A DNA stretch of 49,061 nt, taken from the NCBI RefSeq assembly GCF_006864425.1, contig NZ_QHLI01000017.1:1-49061 (forward strand), given 5' to 3'. The stretch's first letter is position 1; each line of letters opens with the position of its first letter. Shown in pieces: positions 17,302 through 25,910 of this stretch. Position numbers and translations under genes: made by a program. A model generated the notes under the pieces. It saw only the letters and a list, made by a program, of their open reading frames with translations, did no database searches and had not been told where the DNA came from. Source of the DNA: Campylobacter troglodytis (GTDB taxonomy: Bacteria > Campylobacterota > Campylobacteria > Campylobacterales > Campylobacteraceae).

Positions 17302-17593
17302 GATTTACGGCATAGAAAGATCTTACACTCCTAATGATAGGCTTAGCGTAAATGAAGAAAACAAAGAATTCTTTGAGTGTATAAGTGAGTATGAGTTAAA
17401 AAGAATTCAAAAAGAACAGGATAAAGATTCTTTAAAGGCTTATTTGTTTAATACCTTAGTATTAATGGATTCTACATTAAGTAGCATTATAACAAGCATA
17501 GAAAAGGCTACACCTTCTTATATTAAAATCATATTTACCACAAAAGATGCCGTAAAGGGTTCTGCTTTAAATACATCCAATTCGGTGTTTTAG
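17294..17593 (+). pseudogene. Truncated N-terminus of the HExxH protein
   Basis: About the first 96 residues match the start of the 991-residue protein at 18,752 with few changes (YGIERSYTPND versus YGIEISYTPND; SSIITSIEKATPSYIKIIF shared). After NTSN the frame runs into the duplicated adh tail and stops with SVF. The transmembrane hairpin and metalloprotease parts are absent, so it is a by-product of the tandem duplication. It could still be translated, since it overlaps the upstream membrane gene. Confidence 0.85.
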
Positions 17594-17759
17594 GCCTTAA
17601 CGGCTTTTGGTGACAAATTTTAATGCAAAATTTAGGCTAAATTCACAAGGCAAACTTTTTGCGAGAAATCGATTTTGTGGGGCTTGATAGTTTGCATTTT
17701 CTAACAAAGGCTTAAAGAAAAGGAAGGTTGTTTTTTCATTTAAAAAAATTAAATTTTGA

Positions 17760-17765
17760 TATAAT
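17760..17765 (+). promoter_or_regulatory. Promoter -10 box of cassette copy 2
   Basis: TATAAT in the same IS-derived context as copy 1. It would drive the second membrane gene, the HExxH protein and the companion gene. Confidence 0.45.
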
Positions 17766-17913
17766 AGCCACATTTTAAGGCAAAATTTTATTGAAATTTA
17801 TATAAGATTGATAAGCCAAAATTCTATTAAAGTGTATTAAGCCCAAAAAATAATATAAGCTTTCAAGCACTAAGACTATATTAGCCTAACAATTTTTAAA
17901 AACAAACAAGCAT

Positions 17914-17935
17914 AAGGATTATAAAAGGATTATAA
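17914..17935 (+). repeat. Two 11-bp Shine-Dalgarno repeats, copy 2
   Basis: Two exact AAGGATTATAA units followed by A and ATG at 17,937. This is the short-array counterpart of the nine-unit array in copy 1. Confidence 0.9.
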
Positions 17936-17936
17936 A

Positions 17937-18743
17937 ATGACTAAGAAAATTCACAAAGCCTCCTTTGATCCTATGCTTTTTAACGGTTTGGGAAGTAAAA
18001 GGGAAAGGAGGTGGAATAATGCATTGTATTCCATCATATCTATTGAGGGCATATTATCTGTGCCAATTGGTCTTTTTATATTTAATGGTGTTATTAATAA
18101 ATTATACTATGATGATTGGTTTCTTGTTGCTTATATGGCATTTATGTTAAATTTTCTTGTCTTTTTTATACTGTGGTGTTATGTTCATATTGTCATTTTC
18201 AAACATACATATACAAATAAACACATAAATAAAAGCGATCCTCTTTTAATTTGCGAGTATAAAGGAAGCCTTAAAAATTATTGTGTATGGGTATTGGGAT
18301 TTTTATATCTTTGTATTATATATTCTTTTATCATCCTTTTGTCCATATTTGCACAGCCACTCATTGCTGTTGTGCTAATGCATATTTTTATTAGTAAGCC
18401 CTTTTTACTTAAACGCATTTTATTGTTTGAAGAATATCTTATTTTGGAGTATAGAATTTTTGGCAATATTAAGCTCAATAGAGATAACTTGGCATTGATG
18501 CCTATACCAAGACCATCAACAAATTTAGCCTTTGTGCGACCGCAACTTTTTGATCAAGACAAATTTCCACATATAATCGCTAATTTTTGCACTAGATTTA
18601 ATCCTTTTGGTATGAATAATATTTCCACATTAATAAAAGAATTGGATTCTAAAATGGGATATAGTGCTTATGAAATGACTAAAAATAAGATAACTGTTGG
18701 TTTTGAGATAAAAAATTTAAATTGCTTAAAAATTTATTTGTAG
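17937..18743 (+). CDS. Polytopic membrane protein, cassette copy 2
   Basis: This 268-residue paralogue of the protein at 16,453 has the same N-terminal 24 or so residues, the same CEYKGSLKNYCVW and FEEYLILEYRIFG blocks, and a shared GM-NI motif followed by KMGYS near the end. The membrane segments and the region between about residues 182 and 235 differ (PRPSTNLAFVRPQLF here). The pattern of conserved flanks and divergent interior suggests diversifying selection or recombination. The stop TAG overlaps the GGAG ribosome-binding site of the next gene, so the two are coupled. The function is unknown. Confidence 0.8.
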   Translation: MTKKIHKASFDPMLFNGLGSKRERRWNNALYSIISIEGILSVPIGLFIFNGVINKLYYDDWFLVAYMAFMLNFLVFFILWCYVHIVIFKHTYTNKHINKSDPLLICEYKGSLKNYCVWVLGFLYLCIIYSFIILLSIFAQPLIAVVLMHIFISKPFLLKRILLFEEYLILEYRIFGNIKLNRDNLALMPIPRPSTNLAFVRPQLFDQDKFPHIIANFCTRFNPFGMNNISTLIKELDSKMGYSAYEMTKNKITVGFEIKNLNCLKIYL

Positions 18744-18751
18744 GAGCACCA

Positions 18752-21727
18752 ATGAACATTTACGGCATAGAAATATCTTACACTCCTAATGATATACTTA
18801 ATGTAAATAAAGAAAACAAAGAATTCTTTGACTGTATAAGTGAGTATGAGTTAAAAAGAATTCAAAGAAAACAGGATAAAGATTCTTTAAAGGCTTATTT
18901 GTTTAATACCTTAGCATTAATGGATTCTACATTAAGTAGCATCATAACAAGCATAGAAAAGGCCACACCTTCTTATATTAAAATCATATTTACCACAAAA
19001 GATGCCATAAAGGGCTCTGCTTTAAATATGTCTAATGAAGATTTAAGCATAACGGAAATAATTATCTTAGGTGGCATTACTATTGGCATAGGTGTAGCTT
19101 CTGCTGTTATCATTCCAACACTTATTGCCGATGCTATGCTAGGTTTTATAGCCAGCATTATCATTTCTTACATAACAACATTCTTTCTTAGCGAAGCTTA
19201 TCTATTTTTACGAAGTAAAAGTATAGAGCTTTGGCAAGATGCTAAAAATTTAGCTAAGGCTGCTATGCAAAACATTATGTCTCTTATACAAAGCGATACA
19301 AGGAGTTTAGAGGAAAGAAAAGAAGCACTTACAGAAAAAACGGCTAACGCAATTTTAAGCTCTACGAATAAAGCTTTAATGACACAAAAAGAATATGAAG
19401 AGCATATGATTTTTTTATGTAAACATTGTTATGATCTTAACACCACCTCCCACTCAAACCCTCACCCAAAAAGCAACAAAACAAGAAATTTCCAGCTTCT
19501 CATAAAAGATTATGCTAGCTTAAAGCCTTTAAAAAACAAGCACATAGAGCTTATAAATATAGATTCTAAAAAAAGTTTAAAAAGGCTTACAAACAATAAA
19601 GGAGAGGCTTTGTTTGTGATAAATGAAGATGAGAGAGGGGATTTTTTTAATGTCCGCTTAATAGATGATAAAGAGTATGAGCAAGAGCCTTTTTATCTAG
19701 CAAAGGAAAACTTAAAAAATTCACAGCAAAGGCAAGTTTATCTAGCAAAAGAAGCTTTAATAAATTCACAAAACAAGCAAGCTTATCTAGCAAAAGAAGC
19801 TTTAATAAATTCACAGCAAAATCAAGCTACTCAAAAGATACTTAGTCCTAATAATTATGCAAATCACCAAGCCATAATTTATTTTAAAAAAAAGGATACC
19901 AAAGTTAAAGATGACATAAATCTTGTAGAAGAGCTTAGCTTTTTAGAGTATGTAGAATGGGAGCTAGATCCTAAAACAAAAGAAATTAAAAAGGCAAAAG
20001 AGAAAATAAAAATACATTATATCTTAGATCCTAGTTTGCAAGAAACGCGAGATGTTTTTAATGCAACAAAGAATTCTTTTAATGCAAGCCAAGATTTTGC
20101 AAATATCACAAAGACTTCTTTTAATGCAAAACAAGATGATTCTCACACAACACAGGATGTTTTTAATGCCACACAAACTTATTCTAAGACCACACAAACT
20201 TCTTTTTATGTGGCAAAGAATTTTTCTCATACAAAACAAGATCTTACTCACAAAACACAAAATTCTTTTAATACAAGCCAAGCACCCTCTTACCCCTTTG
20301 CCCCAGGAACTTATATAGAATTAAGAGCAAGATTAAGGGAGGATATGAGGGCTACAAGGGCTTTGAACTGGGCTTATCTAAGCCTTAAAGACGAAAATGA
20401 GCTTTATCTTTTTAAGGATAAAAAACTAGCTAAATATGATTTAAGCCCTCTTTTTGATCTAAGTGGGTATTTTAATGAACATCAAATATATGATAAAATA
20501 GGCTTTCATCTGCCCTTACTAAACTGTGCCTATGTTATCATCTTTGCTAGCACGGCTGATATTGATATATATAAAAACACGCATTTAATAATCAACACAA
20601 AATTTAAAATAGGAGAAATTTCAAAGGGTAGCATCATAGAGGCTAAGAGAAAAGAGGATCAAAACTACAAGGCTTTTAAATTCAGCCTAGCCAAGATAGA
20701 AGCACAAAAAAGCAATGATGGGCTTTTAGCTAGTGCCACAAAGGAAGCCTTGCCTTATTTCAACAAGCTTGATTTAATATGTAATTTAGAAGAGGCTGTG
20801 AATTTTTTAAGATCAAATAAAGATAAATTCAGCGAGTTTTATCAAAAACATCAAGCAAGATATGAAAATGAAAATTCAAGCTTTGATCCTTTGTTTGATT
20901 ATCTTAGAGCCTATCCAAGCCTAGCAGGAAAGCTTGCTTTTCTTTATAAGGGCTTTGATCTTGCAAATGAGGACTTTGTGGGGAGTGTGATGAGAAGTTG
21001 CTATGTATTATTTAACTGTCAAGATGAGTATAAAGCAAATAGAAAGGACTTTGTAGAAAAAATTGTGAAAATATATACAAGCACAAGATTAAATAGCTCC
21101 TTCATTGACAAGCTTTACAGAGTCAATGAAAATACAAGAACCTATAAGCAAGAATTTGAAGCTGTCTTTTTGCATAATGATAAAAACATAGACAAGTTTA
21201 GCTTAATTGAAGATTTTATCAATGAGATAGCAAAGGCATTAAAAATCAAACCAAGCCTTATACCACAGCTTACTTATGAGCTATCTTATGGAAATTCAGG
21301 AACTTATGATAGAAACACAAATACAATAAGTCTTTCCTTACCAAGATCAGGGCTTAAAGATGATTTTATAGCCCTTATGGATACTCTTATACACGAGTTT
21401 AGACATTTTTATATGCACTATGTTTTTGCATACGACTTAGAACATAGCTTGACACAAAGCAAGATAGCACAGTTTATACATCATAGTTTATATATATCTT
21501 GGGGATATAAAACACTCTTTGATGCTTATGATAAAAACTGTGCTAGCTTTGATGCAGAAATTAAGCAATGCGTTAAAAATTCAAAGTATTCCGAAGTTCG
21601 CATTCGTATTATAGATTCAAAAGGAGCACAAATAAGAATGAAACCCTCCCCCCTCTACTACATACAGCCAAGTGAAAGAGACTGCCGTGTAGTAGCTGGA
21701 GCTTTTAGAAAAGAAGCAAATTTATAA
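18752..21727 (+). CDS. Large HExxH zinc-protease-like protein with membrane hairpin
   Basis: The start is the ATG after TAGGAGCACCA, giving 991 residues; an earlier in-frame ATG at 18,722 lacks a ribosome site. A soluble N-terminus (1-95) precedes a hydrophobic, glycine-rich hairpin (about 102-150). Then come three YLAKE-ALINSQ repeats (about 315-360) and a Thr/Asn/Gln-rich tract of degenerate ten-residue FNATQ-like repeats (about 435-511). Near the C-terminus is a zincin motif, HEFRH (881-885). E975 in QPSERDCRVVAGAF is a possible third ligand, as in some toxin-type metallopeptidases. This resembles an effector or polymorphic toxin, but no family is firmly recognised and no secretion genes are nearby. 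Confidence 0.75.
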   Translation: MNIYGIEISYTPNDILNVNKENKEFFDCISEYELKRIQRKQDKDSLKAYLFNTLALMDSTLSSIITSIEKATPSYIKIIFTTKDAIKGSALNMSNEDLSITEIIILGGITIGIGVASAVIIPTLIADAMLGFIASIIISYITTFFLSEAYLFLRSKSIELWQDAKNLAKAAMQNIMSLIQSDTRSLEERKEALTEKTANAILSSTNKALMTQKEYEEHMIFLCKHCYDLNTTSHSNPHPKSNKTRNFQLLIKDYASLKPLKNKHIELINIDSKKSLKRLTNNKGEALFVINEDERGDFFNVRLIDDKEYEQEPFYLAKENLKNSQQRQVYLAKEALINSQNKQAYLAKEALINSQQNQATQKILSPNNYANHQAIIYFKKKDTKVKDDINLVEELSFLEYVEWELDPKTKEIKKAKEKIKIHYILDPSLQETRDVFNATKNSFNASQDFANITKTSFNAKQDDSHTTQDVFNATQTYSKTTQTSFYVAKNFSHTKQDLTHKTQNSFNTSQAPSYPFAPGTYIELRARLREDMRATRALNWAYLSLKDENELYLFKDKKLAKYDLSPLFDLSGYFNEHQIYDKIGFHLPLLNCAYVIIFASTADIDIYKNTHLIINTKFKIGEISKGSIIEAKRKEDQNYKAFKFSLAKIEAQKSNDGLLASATKEALPYFNKLDLICNLEEAVNFLRSNKDKFSEFYQKHQARYENENSSFDPLFDYLRAYPSLAGKLAFLYKGFDLANEDFVGSVMRSCYVLFNCQDEYKANRKDFVEKIVKIYTSTRLNSSFIDKLYRVNENTRTYKQEFEAVFLHNDKNIDKFSLIEDFINEIAKALKIKPSLIPQLTYELSYGNSGTYDRNTNTISLSLPRSGLKDDFIALMDTLIHEFRHFYMHYVFAYDLEHSLTQSKIAQFIHHSLYISWGYKTLFDAYDKNCASFDAEIKQCVKNSKYSEVRIRIIDSKGAQIRMKPSPLYYIQPSERDCRVVAGAFRKEANL

Positions 21728-21744
21728 GCTTAAAAGGAGCAAAA

Positions 21745-22998
21745 ATGAAGCTTACACCAGCACCAGATCTTAAAGCACACAATCAGTTTTTAAACAATAG
21801 AAAAGAACAAGAGCTTTATTTAGGGATTAATACAAATATAAACTGTCTTGACAATTGGTGTTCTTATACCTTTGTCTTAGAACGAGGCACTAAGATCAAA
21901 CATTTTAGAGGCTTAGATGCTAGCTTTGTAATAGAGCATAAAATAGGCTTATATTTAGGCAAGATTATTTTTAAAAAAAACAAAGACAGCAATCTTATCC
22001 CACATTATATACCCTCCAACATACAAAATTTAAAAGAAGAGCTTACAAGGATAAATCCTCTGTGGCTTGATGAGCTAAATAAAGATTATAAGCTTGATGA
22101 TGCACTCTTTGATAGTGGCAATTTTGGAGAAAATTATAAATTCAAAAGTAACAAACTCAAACTACTTTGTAAAAATAGCAAGCAAAACATCACCCTAAAC
22201 AAGGAGCAAATTCTAAGCTATTTCACAGAACTTCACAAACTTAATACTAGCCTCATTAAAGATTACATAGATAGTATCAACAAAGAAGAAGGTATCAAAG
22301 CCTATATGCCAACTCAAAATACCTACAAAAGCTTACTGAATTTAGGCATCTTGCAAGAGGATATGTTTGAGTGGGGATTTGATGGAACCTTGCTTCCTAA
22401 ATATTATGCAAGGCTTGTGGCGATTGATTATATGAAAACACAAAAGCAAGCCCTTTTGATTCCTTATTTTAACGAGCTTTTTTATGCGTATTTGGTATGG
22501 AGTTTAAAAGAATTTACCATACTTTACCATAATGGCTATATAGCTGAAAAGAAAAATATGCTTTTTAATCTTTGTGCTTATATAGATGATAGAAGGCTTA
22601 TAAATAAGCACGATGAGCCTATGAAAGATCTAATTGCAAGCTATTTCTATGAAAATTACAAAGATCTTCTAACACCAGAGCTACAACAGGAGCTTTTATT
22701 TAGTAAAAATATGTATATTTCTCTTATCGATGAAATTGGTTCTTTTGCGCTAGCTCCTTCATATTATATACCAATAGATGAGACAAGCAACAAAAAAGAT
22801 CAAGCCTCTTTTAAAACCCCAAATTTAGACTTCTTTGGAGATGAGCACATTAAGCCCTCCCCATTAGGAAATTATTATTTTGAGCTTAAAGATAATCAAG
22901 ATAGCTTTGTAGAATATTATAAAAAAAGCTATCCAAAAAAGCCTCCTAAACATTGGAGTAAAGAAATGATGGCTAGGCTTGAGCTAGAATTAGAGTAA
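21745..22998 (+). CDS. Hypothetical companion protein of the HExxH cassette
   Basis: Unrecognised 417-residue protein starting 17 bases after the HExxH gene behind AAAAGGAGCAAAA. There is no signal peptide and no obvious membrane segment. The protein is rich in aromatic residues (CLDNWCSYTFVLERG near residues 34-48; DMFEWGFDGTLLPKYYARL near 208-226). Its position after the second membrane gene and the HExxH gene suggests a shared function, such as a second effector, adaptor or protective protein. None of these can be chosen from sequence alone. It is present once and was not included in the tandem duplication. Confidence 0.65.
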   Translation: MKLTPAPDLKAHNQFLNNRKEQELYLGINTNINCLDNWCSYTFVLERGTKIKHFRGLDASFVIEHKIGLYLGKIIFKKNKDSNLIPHYIPSNIQNLKEELTRINPLWLDELNKDYKLDDALFDSGNFGENYKFKSNKLKLLCKNSKQNITLNKEQILSYFTELHKLNTSLIKDYIDSINKEEGIKAYMPTQNTYKSLLNLGILQEDMFEWGFDGTLLPKYYARLVAIDYMKTQKQALLIPYFNELFYAYLVWSLKEFTILYHNGYIAEKKNMLFNLCAYIDDRRLINKHDEPMKDLIASYFYENYKDLLTPELQQELLFSKNMYISLIDEIGSFALAPSYYIPIDETSNKKDQASFKTPNLDFFGDEHIKPSPLGNYYFELKDNQDSFVEYYKKSYPKKPPKHWSKEMMARLELELE

Positions 22999-23454
22999 GG
23001 CTTAAAAAGCTTAAAGGATGAAGTTCTAAAGGTTTAAAAAAGAATAAATAATCTTTATGCTGTGTCATTTAAATTTATTTCAAGCCTTCAAGCTCATAAG
23101 TTTTTAAACTTAGAAAGTAAAATATGTATAACTGTTTATAAGTCTTTAAGTGTCTCAAAGCCAAGCTTCTTAAAAGATTTAGGCTTTAAAAACCTAACAT
23201 TAAGCTTTTAGTTAAATTTAAAAGCCCACAAAAGAAATATTGTAAAAAATTTTAAAGAAAGACTATACAAGGCAAAAAACCTAAAAACAAGAAAAACAAA
23301 GTTATTTTAGTGAAGAGTTTGCAGTTGATGAGAGTTATTTTTACAACTCTAGGCTCGTAACTGTAAGCAAAAGGGGCTAAAAAATAAAGAGGAAACACTA
23401 ATATCCTAAAACTCTTGCTACTATAAAAGGTGAATGTCAAAGAAGCAGTAGTAA
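22999..23454. other. AT-rich stretch with a scrap of transposase
   Basis: No gene is seen. At 23,305-23,345 the plus strand reads EEFAVDESYF, the start of an ISXO2-like catalytic domain. A mini-insert follows immediately (23,338-23,376), then KRG-like residues, then decay until about 23,510. Confidence 0.5.
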
Positions 23455-24765
23455 TTTATGTGATGTTCTATTTAAGGCTTCTTGTTGTGCGTAGAATCGC
23501 CTTAAAGTCCCCTTATCTTGCGTGGTAGAGTTAGCAGATAAGGCCCCTTGCAAGGTGAAGTTTGGCAAAATCTCCTATCTTGCAGAGGGGGTCTTTGCTT
23601 CGGCCACCCAATCCGCTGGGTTGGTCGTCATTGTAAGCCGGTGAAACCGGCTTAACAATCTAAAATTCACACAGTAAAAGCAAAATTCAAAGTAAAACTC
23701 TGAATTTGTCATATTGAGGCTTTGAAAAAGCCTAAATATCTTACAATCACAAAAATAGATTTTTCGCTTAAGGGCTTAAAATGACAAATAACCCTCATTG
23801 CGAGATTTTATGAAGTAAAATCGTGGCAATCCATAAATTTACGCTTTGAAAAAGCGTAAAAACTACATTGCGGAGAGGGTTTTGCTCCGGCTATCGCTTC
23901 GTAATTCGCTGGGTTGGTCGTCATTGTAAGCCGGTGAAACCGGCGTGGCGGCTGGGACGAAGCGATTTTTGCGTAGCAAAAATGTATTAGCAGACGCGTA
24001 GCACGAAGTAAAATCCAAAACACACCCTGCGTGTTGTCATTCTGAGCCTAGCGTAGCGAGTGCGAAGAATCCACGAAAAAAAATTCACGCATTTTCCACA
24101 AGTGGCGTGAATTTTTTGGCAAAACTTCGTCATTGCGAGCAGTTTTTGTAAAAAACTGCGTTGCAATCTATAAAAATTCACGGAATTTGCCTACACTTTG
24201 TCATTCTGAGCCTTTTGAAAAAGGCGAAGAATTCACAAAAAAGTGCGAATTTTGGGGCAAAGTGTCATTGCGAGATTTTACGAGCGAAGTGAGTAAATGT
24301 GTTAGCAGACGCGTAGCACGAAGTAAAATCCAAAACACACTCTGCGTGTTGTCATTCTGAGCCTTTTGAAAAAAGCGAAGAATTCACATTTTAAATCAAA
24401 GATGACTTTAAGACCGTGGATATTTCGCTACGCTCAATATGACAAAATTTAGGCTTTGCCTAAATTTTCGCCTTAATTTTAACATTTGCTGTGAATTTTT
24501 GCGTTAAAAAGCCTGAATTTTCGCCTTTGTTTTGGCGTTTCTAAAAAATTCACAGCTCAGTTTTTTTAAACTATGGATTGCCACGACTTGACAACCGTCA
24601 AGTCTCGCAATGACGAGTTATGGTATGAATTTTGTAATAACTTCTTAAAAAATTCACAGCTCAGTGAATTTTTAATGAAATTTTCCAAAAATTCACGCCC
24701 TTTTAGTAAAATTAAAACAAAAATTTGCAAAAAAGTTATAAAAAGCCAAAATGTTTAAAAAGGAC
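23455..24765. repeat. Field of dispersed palindromic repeats upstream of the restriction system
   Basis: At least nine elements are packed here and no gene is credible. One class has flanks GTCATTGCGAG and GTGGCAATCC around a stem; examples are 23,795-23,833, 24,129-24,169 and 24,575-24,614. The other has GTCATTCTGAGCC with GAAGAATCCAC or GAATTCAC (24,036, 24,200, 24,350). The stems differ but remain self-complementary: CAGTTTTT/AAAAACTG at 24,140-24,158 and GACTTGAC/GTCAAGTC at 24,585-24,604. An AAGCCGGT/ACCGGCTT palindrome is at 23,635-23,653. The short frames here are read-throughs of repeats. The last 60 bases are AT-rich and lead into the endonuclease gene. Confidence 0.8.
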
Positions 24766-24770
24766 AAACT

Positions 24771-25910
24771 ATGGATTTTTCAAAAGAAGCAGATTTTCAA
24801 GCTTATATAGCAAAGGATAGGGATTTGCAAAAGGACATTTACAAACTTTTAGAGCTTGATTTTGAAAGAACTAAATTTGAAAAGGAAGTTGAGTTTATCA
24901 ACGGCATTTACTGCGATTTTTCGCTTTTTGAAAGTGGTAAAATTCGTGCCATTGTCGAGTGCAAGGGAGCTAAAATCAATGTAACCGACTATGTGCGTGG
25001 CATAGGGCAGATCTTTCAATATGAGTATTTTGCTGAAAACAGCCTTTCAAACCGCTCTTATGAGTTTTGCGAGTTAAAGGACTTTTCAAGCGTTTATATC
25101 TTTCCTGATGCCGTCATTAAAAACAACGCCTTTAATGTAGGACTTTTCAAATACCCACAAAGCAAGAAAATTTTAGAGGTAAATTCAAGCTCTTTGGCTG
25201 TGAGATTGATTGACGAAAATGAGCTAAAAAAGCTAAGTGCAAATATGAATGAAAATAGAATTATGATTTCTCAATATTACATACACGACACGCGCATTTT
25301 TGAGTTTTATTTTTTATTAAGGGTTTTGGTGATTTACAAGCTAAAACGCATAAAAATTCACAGACAAGAATTAGAAAAAGAGTTGATACATAGATTAACA
25401 ATGCTAAATAACAAGCTAGAAATGCCAAATATCAACGGTTTAAGAAATATGTTTATCACCCTTAATCAACTTGGCTTAATAGTAAATAATATCCCCACAG
25501 AAAGAGGCTTTATCTTGGCAAATTTGGATTATTCTGATTTTGCCTTGCAGTTTTTTGAATACTTGCGTCCATATTTTGAAGTTTTGCTTGGTATTTTAGA
25601 GAAAAATAGCGACTTAGAACAGAGCAAAATTTTTGATCTAATTAGCCAAAAATATGGCGGAAAAGAAGTTATATGGCTTGCTGAATTTCAAAAAAAAGAT
25701 AGGGGCAAAAACACTAGATACATTTCAAGCTATTTAAACATTTTAAGGGACGGTTACGGCGTTTTAGACTTTGCACCACGCTCAAGCAATAGAAAAATCC
25801 TTTTTAATCCTCTACAAACAAACGAAAGAGCCTTTAAAGAACATATAGAAAAATTCTCAAAATATAATGACTATAAAGAAATTTTTGAAAGGATTTTGCG
25901 TGAAATTTAA
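24771..25910 (+). CDS. Type II restriction endonuclease (PD-(D/E)XK)
   Basis: This 379-residue nuclease is paired with the downstream cytosine methyltransferase. The catalytic core is visible: E42 in the preceding helix region, D49 in GIYCDFSLF, then E63 and K65 in IVECKGAK. This is the D-x(n)-ExK signature of the fold. The middle and C-terminal parts are helical and probably recognise the target. The ATG follows AAAAGGACAAACT. The methyltransferase starts inside its last codons, so the two are translationally coupled, nuclease first. The cut sequence cannot be read from the protein. Palindrome repeats on both sides suggest the pair was inserted as a unit. Confidence 0.75.
   Translation: MDFSKEADFQAYIAKDRDLQKDIYKLLELDFERTKFEKEVEFINGIYCDFSLFESGKIRAIVECKGAKINVTDYVRGIGQIFQYEYFAENSLSNRSYEFCELKDFSSVYIFPDAVIKNNAFNVGLFKYPQSKKILEVNSSSLAVRLIDENELKKLSANMNENRIMISQYYIHDTRIFEFYFLLRVLVIYKLKRIKIHRQELEKELIHRLTMLNNKLEMPNINGLRNMFITLNQLGLIVNNIPTERGFILANLDYSDFALQFFEYLRPYFEVLLGILEKNSDLEQSKIFDLISQKYGGKEVIWLAEFQKKDRGKNTRYISSYLNILRDGYGVLDFAPRSSNRKILFNPLQTNERAFKEHIEKFSKYNDYKEIFERILREI

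Larger units (their letters stand above)
16020..17581 (+). repeat. Tandem duplication, copy 1
   Basis: This unit runs from the last 12 bases of adh through an IS-derived leader, the first membrane-protein gene and the first 96 or so codons of the HExxH-protein gene. It repeats at 17,582-19,035. The junction is explicit: the truncated gene passes directly into TCGGTGTTTTAGGCC, the adh 3-prime end, so it stops with the adh C-terminal residues SVF. The copies differ in 11-bp repeat number and in the core of the membrane gene. Confidence 0.85.
17582..19035 (+). repeat. Tandem duplication, copy 2
   Basis: Second copy of the unit described at 16,020. It starts with the adh tail TCGGTGTTTTAG and continues through the leader (IS right-end remnant at about 17,660-17,853, -10 box at 17,760), two 11-bp repeats and the second membrane gene. 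It ends at the point in the HExxH gene where copy 1 is truncated (AATATGTCTAAT here versus AATACATCCAAT there). It is about 110 bases shorter than copy 1, mostly from seven fewer repeats and a shorter membrane gene. Confidence 0.85.

Noticed and set aside
20024-20281. Cysteine-rich 85-codon frame on the minus strand
   Set aside because: It is the shadow of the Thr/Asn/Gln-rich repeats of the HExxH gene; its Cys/Ile/Leu pattern is just the complement of ACA/AAC/CAA codons, with no ribosome site.
16453-22998. Calling the cassette a type VI secretion effector locus
   Set aside because: No VgrG, Hcp, PAAR or other secretion component is in the window and no marker domain was recognised; only the HExxH motif and the layout support an effector-like reading.
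23808-24360. Short frames on both strands in the palindrome field
   Set aside because: They consist of translated GTCATTGCGAG-type repeats and recur wherever these repeats occur.
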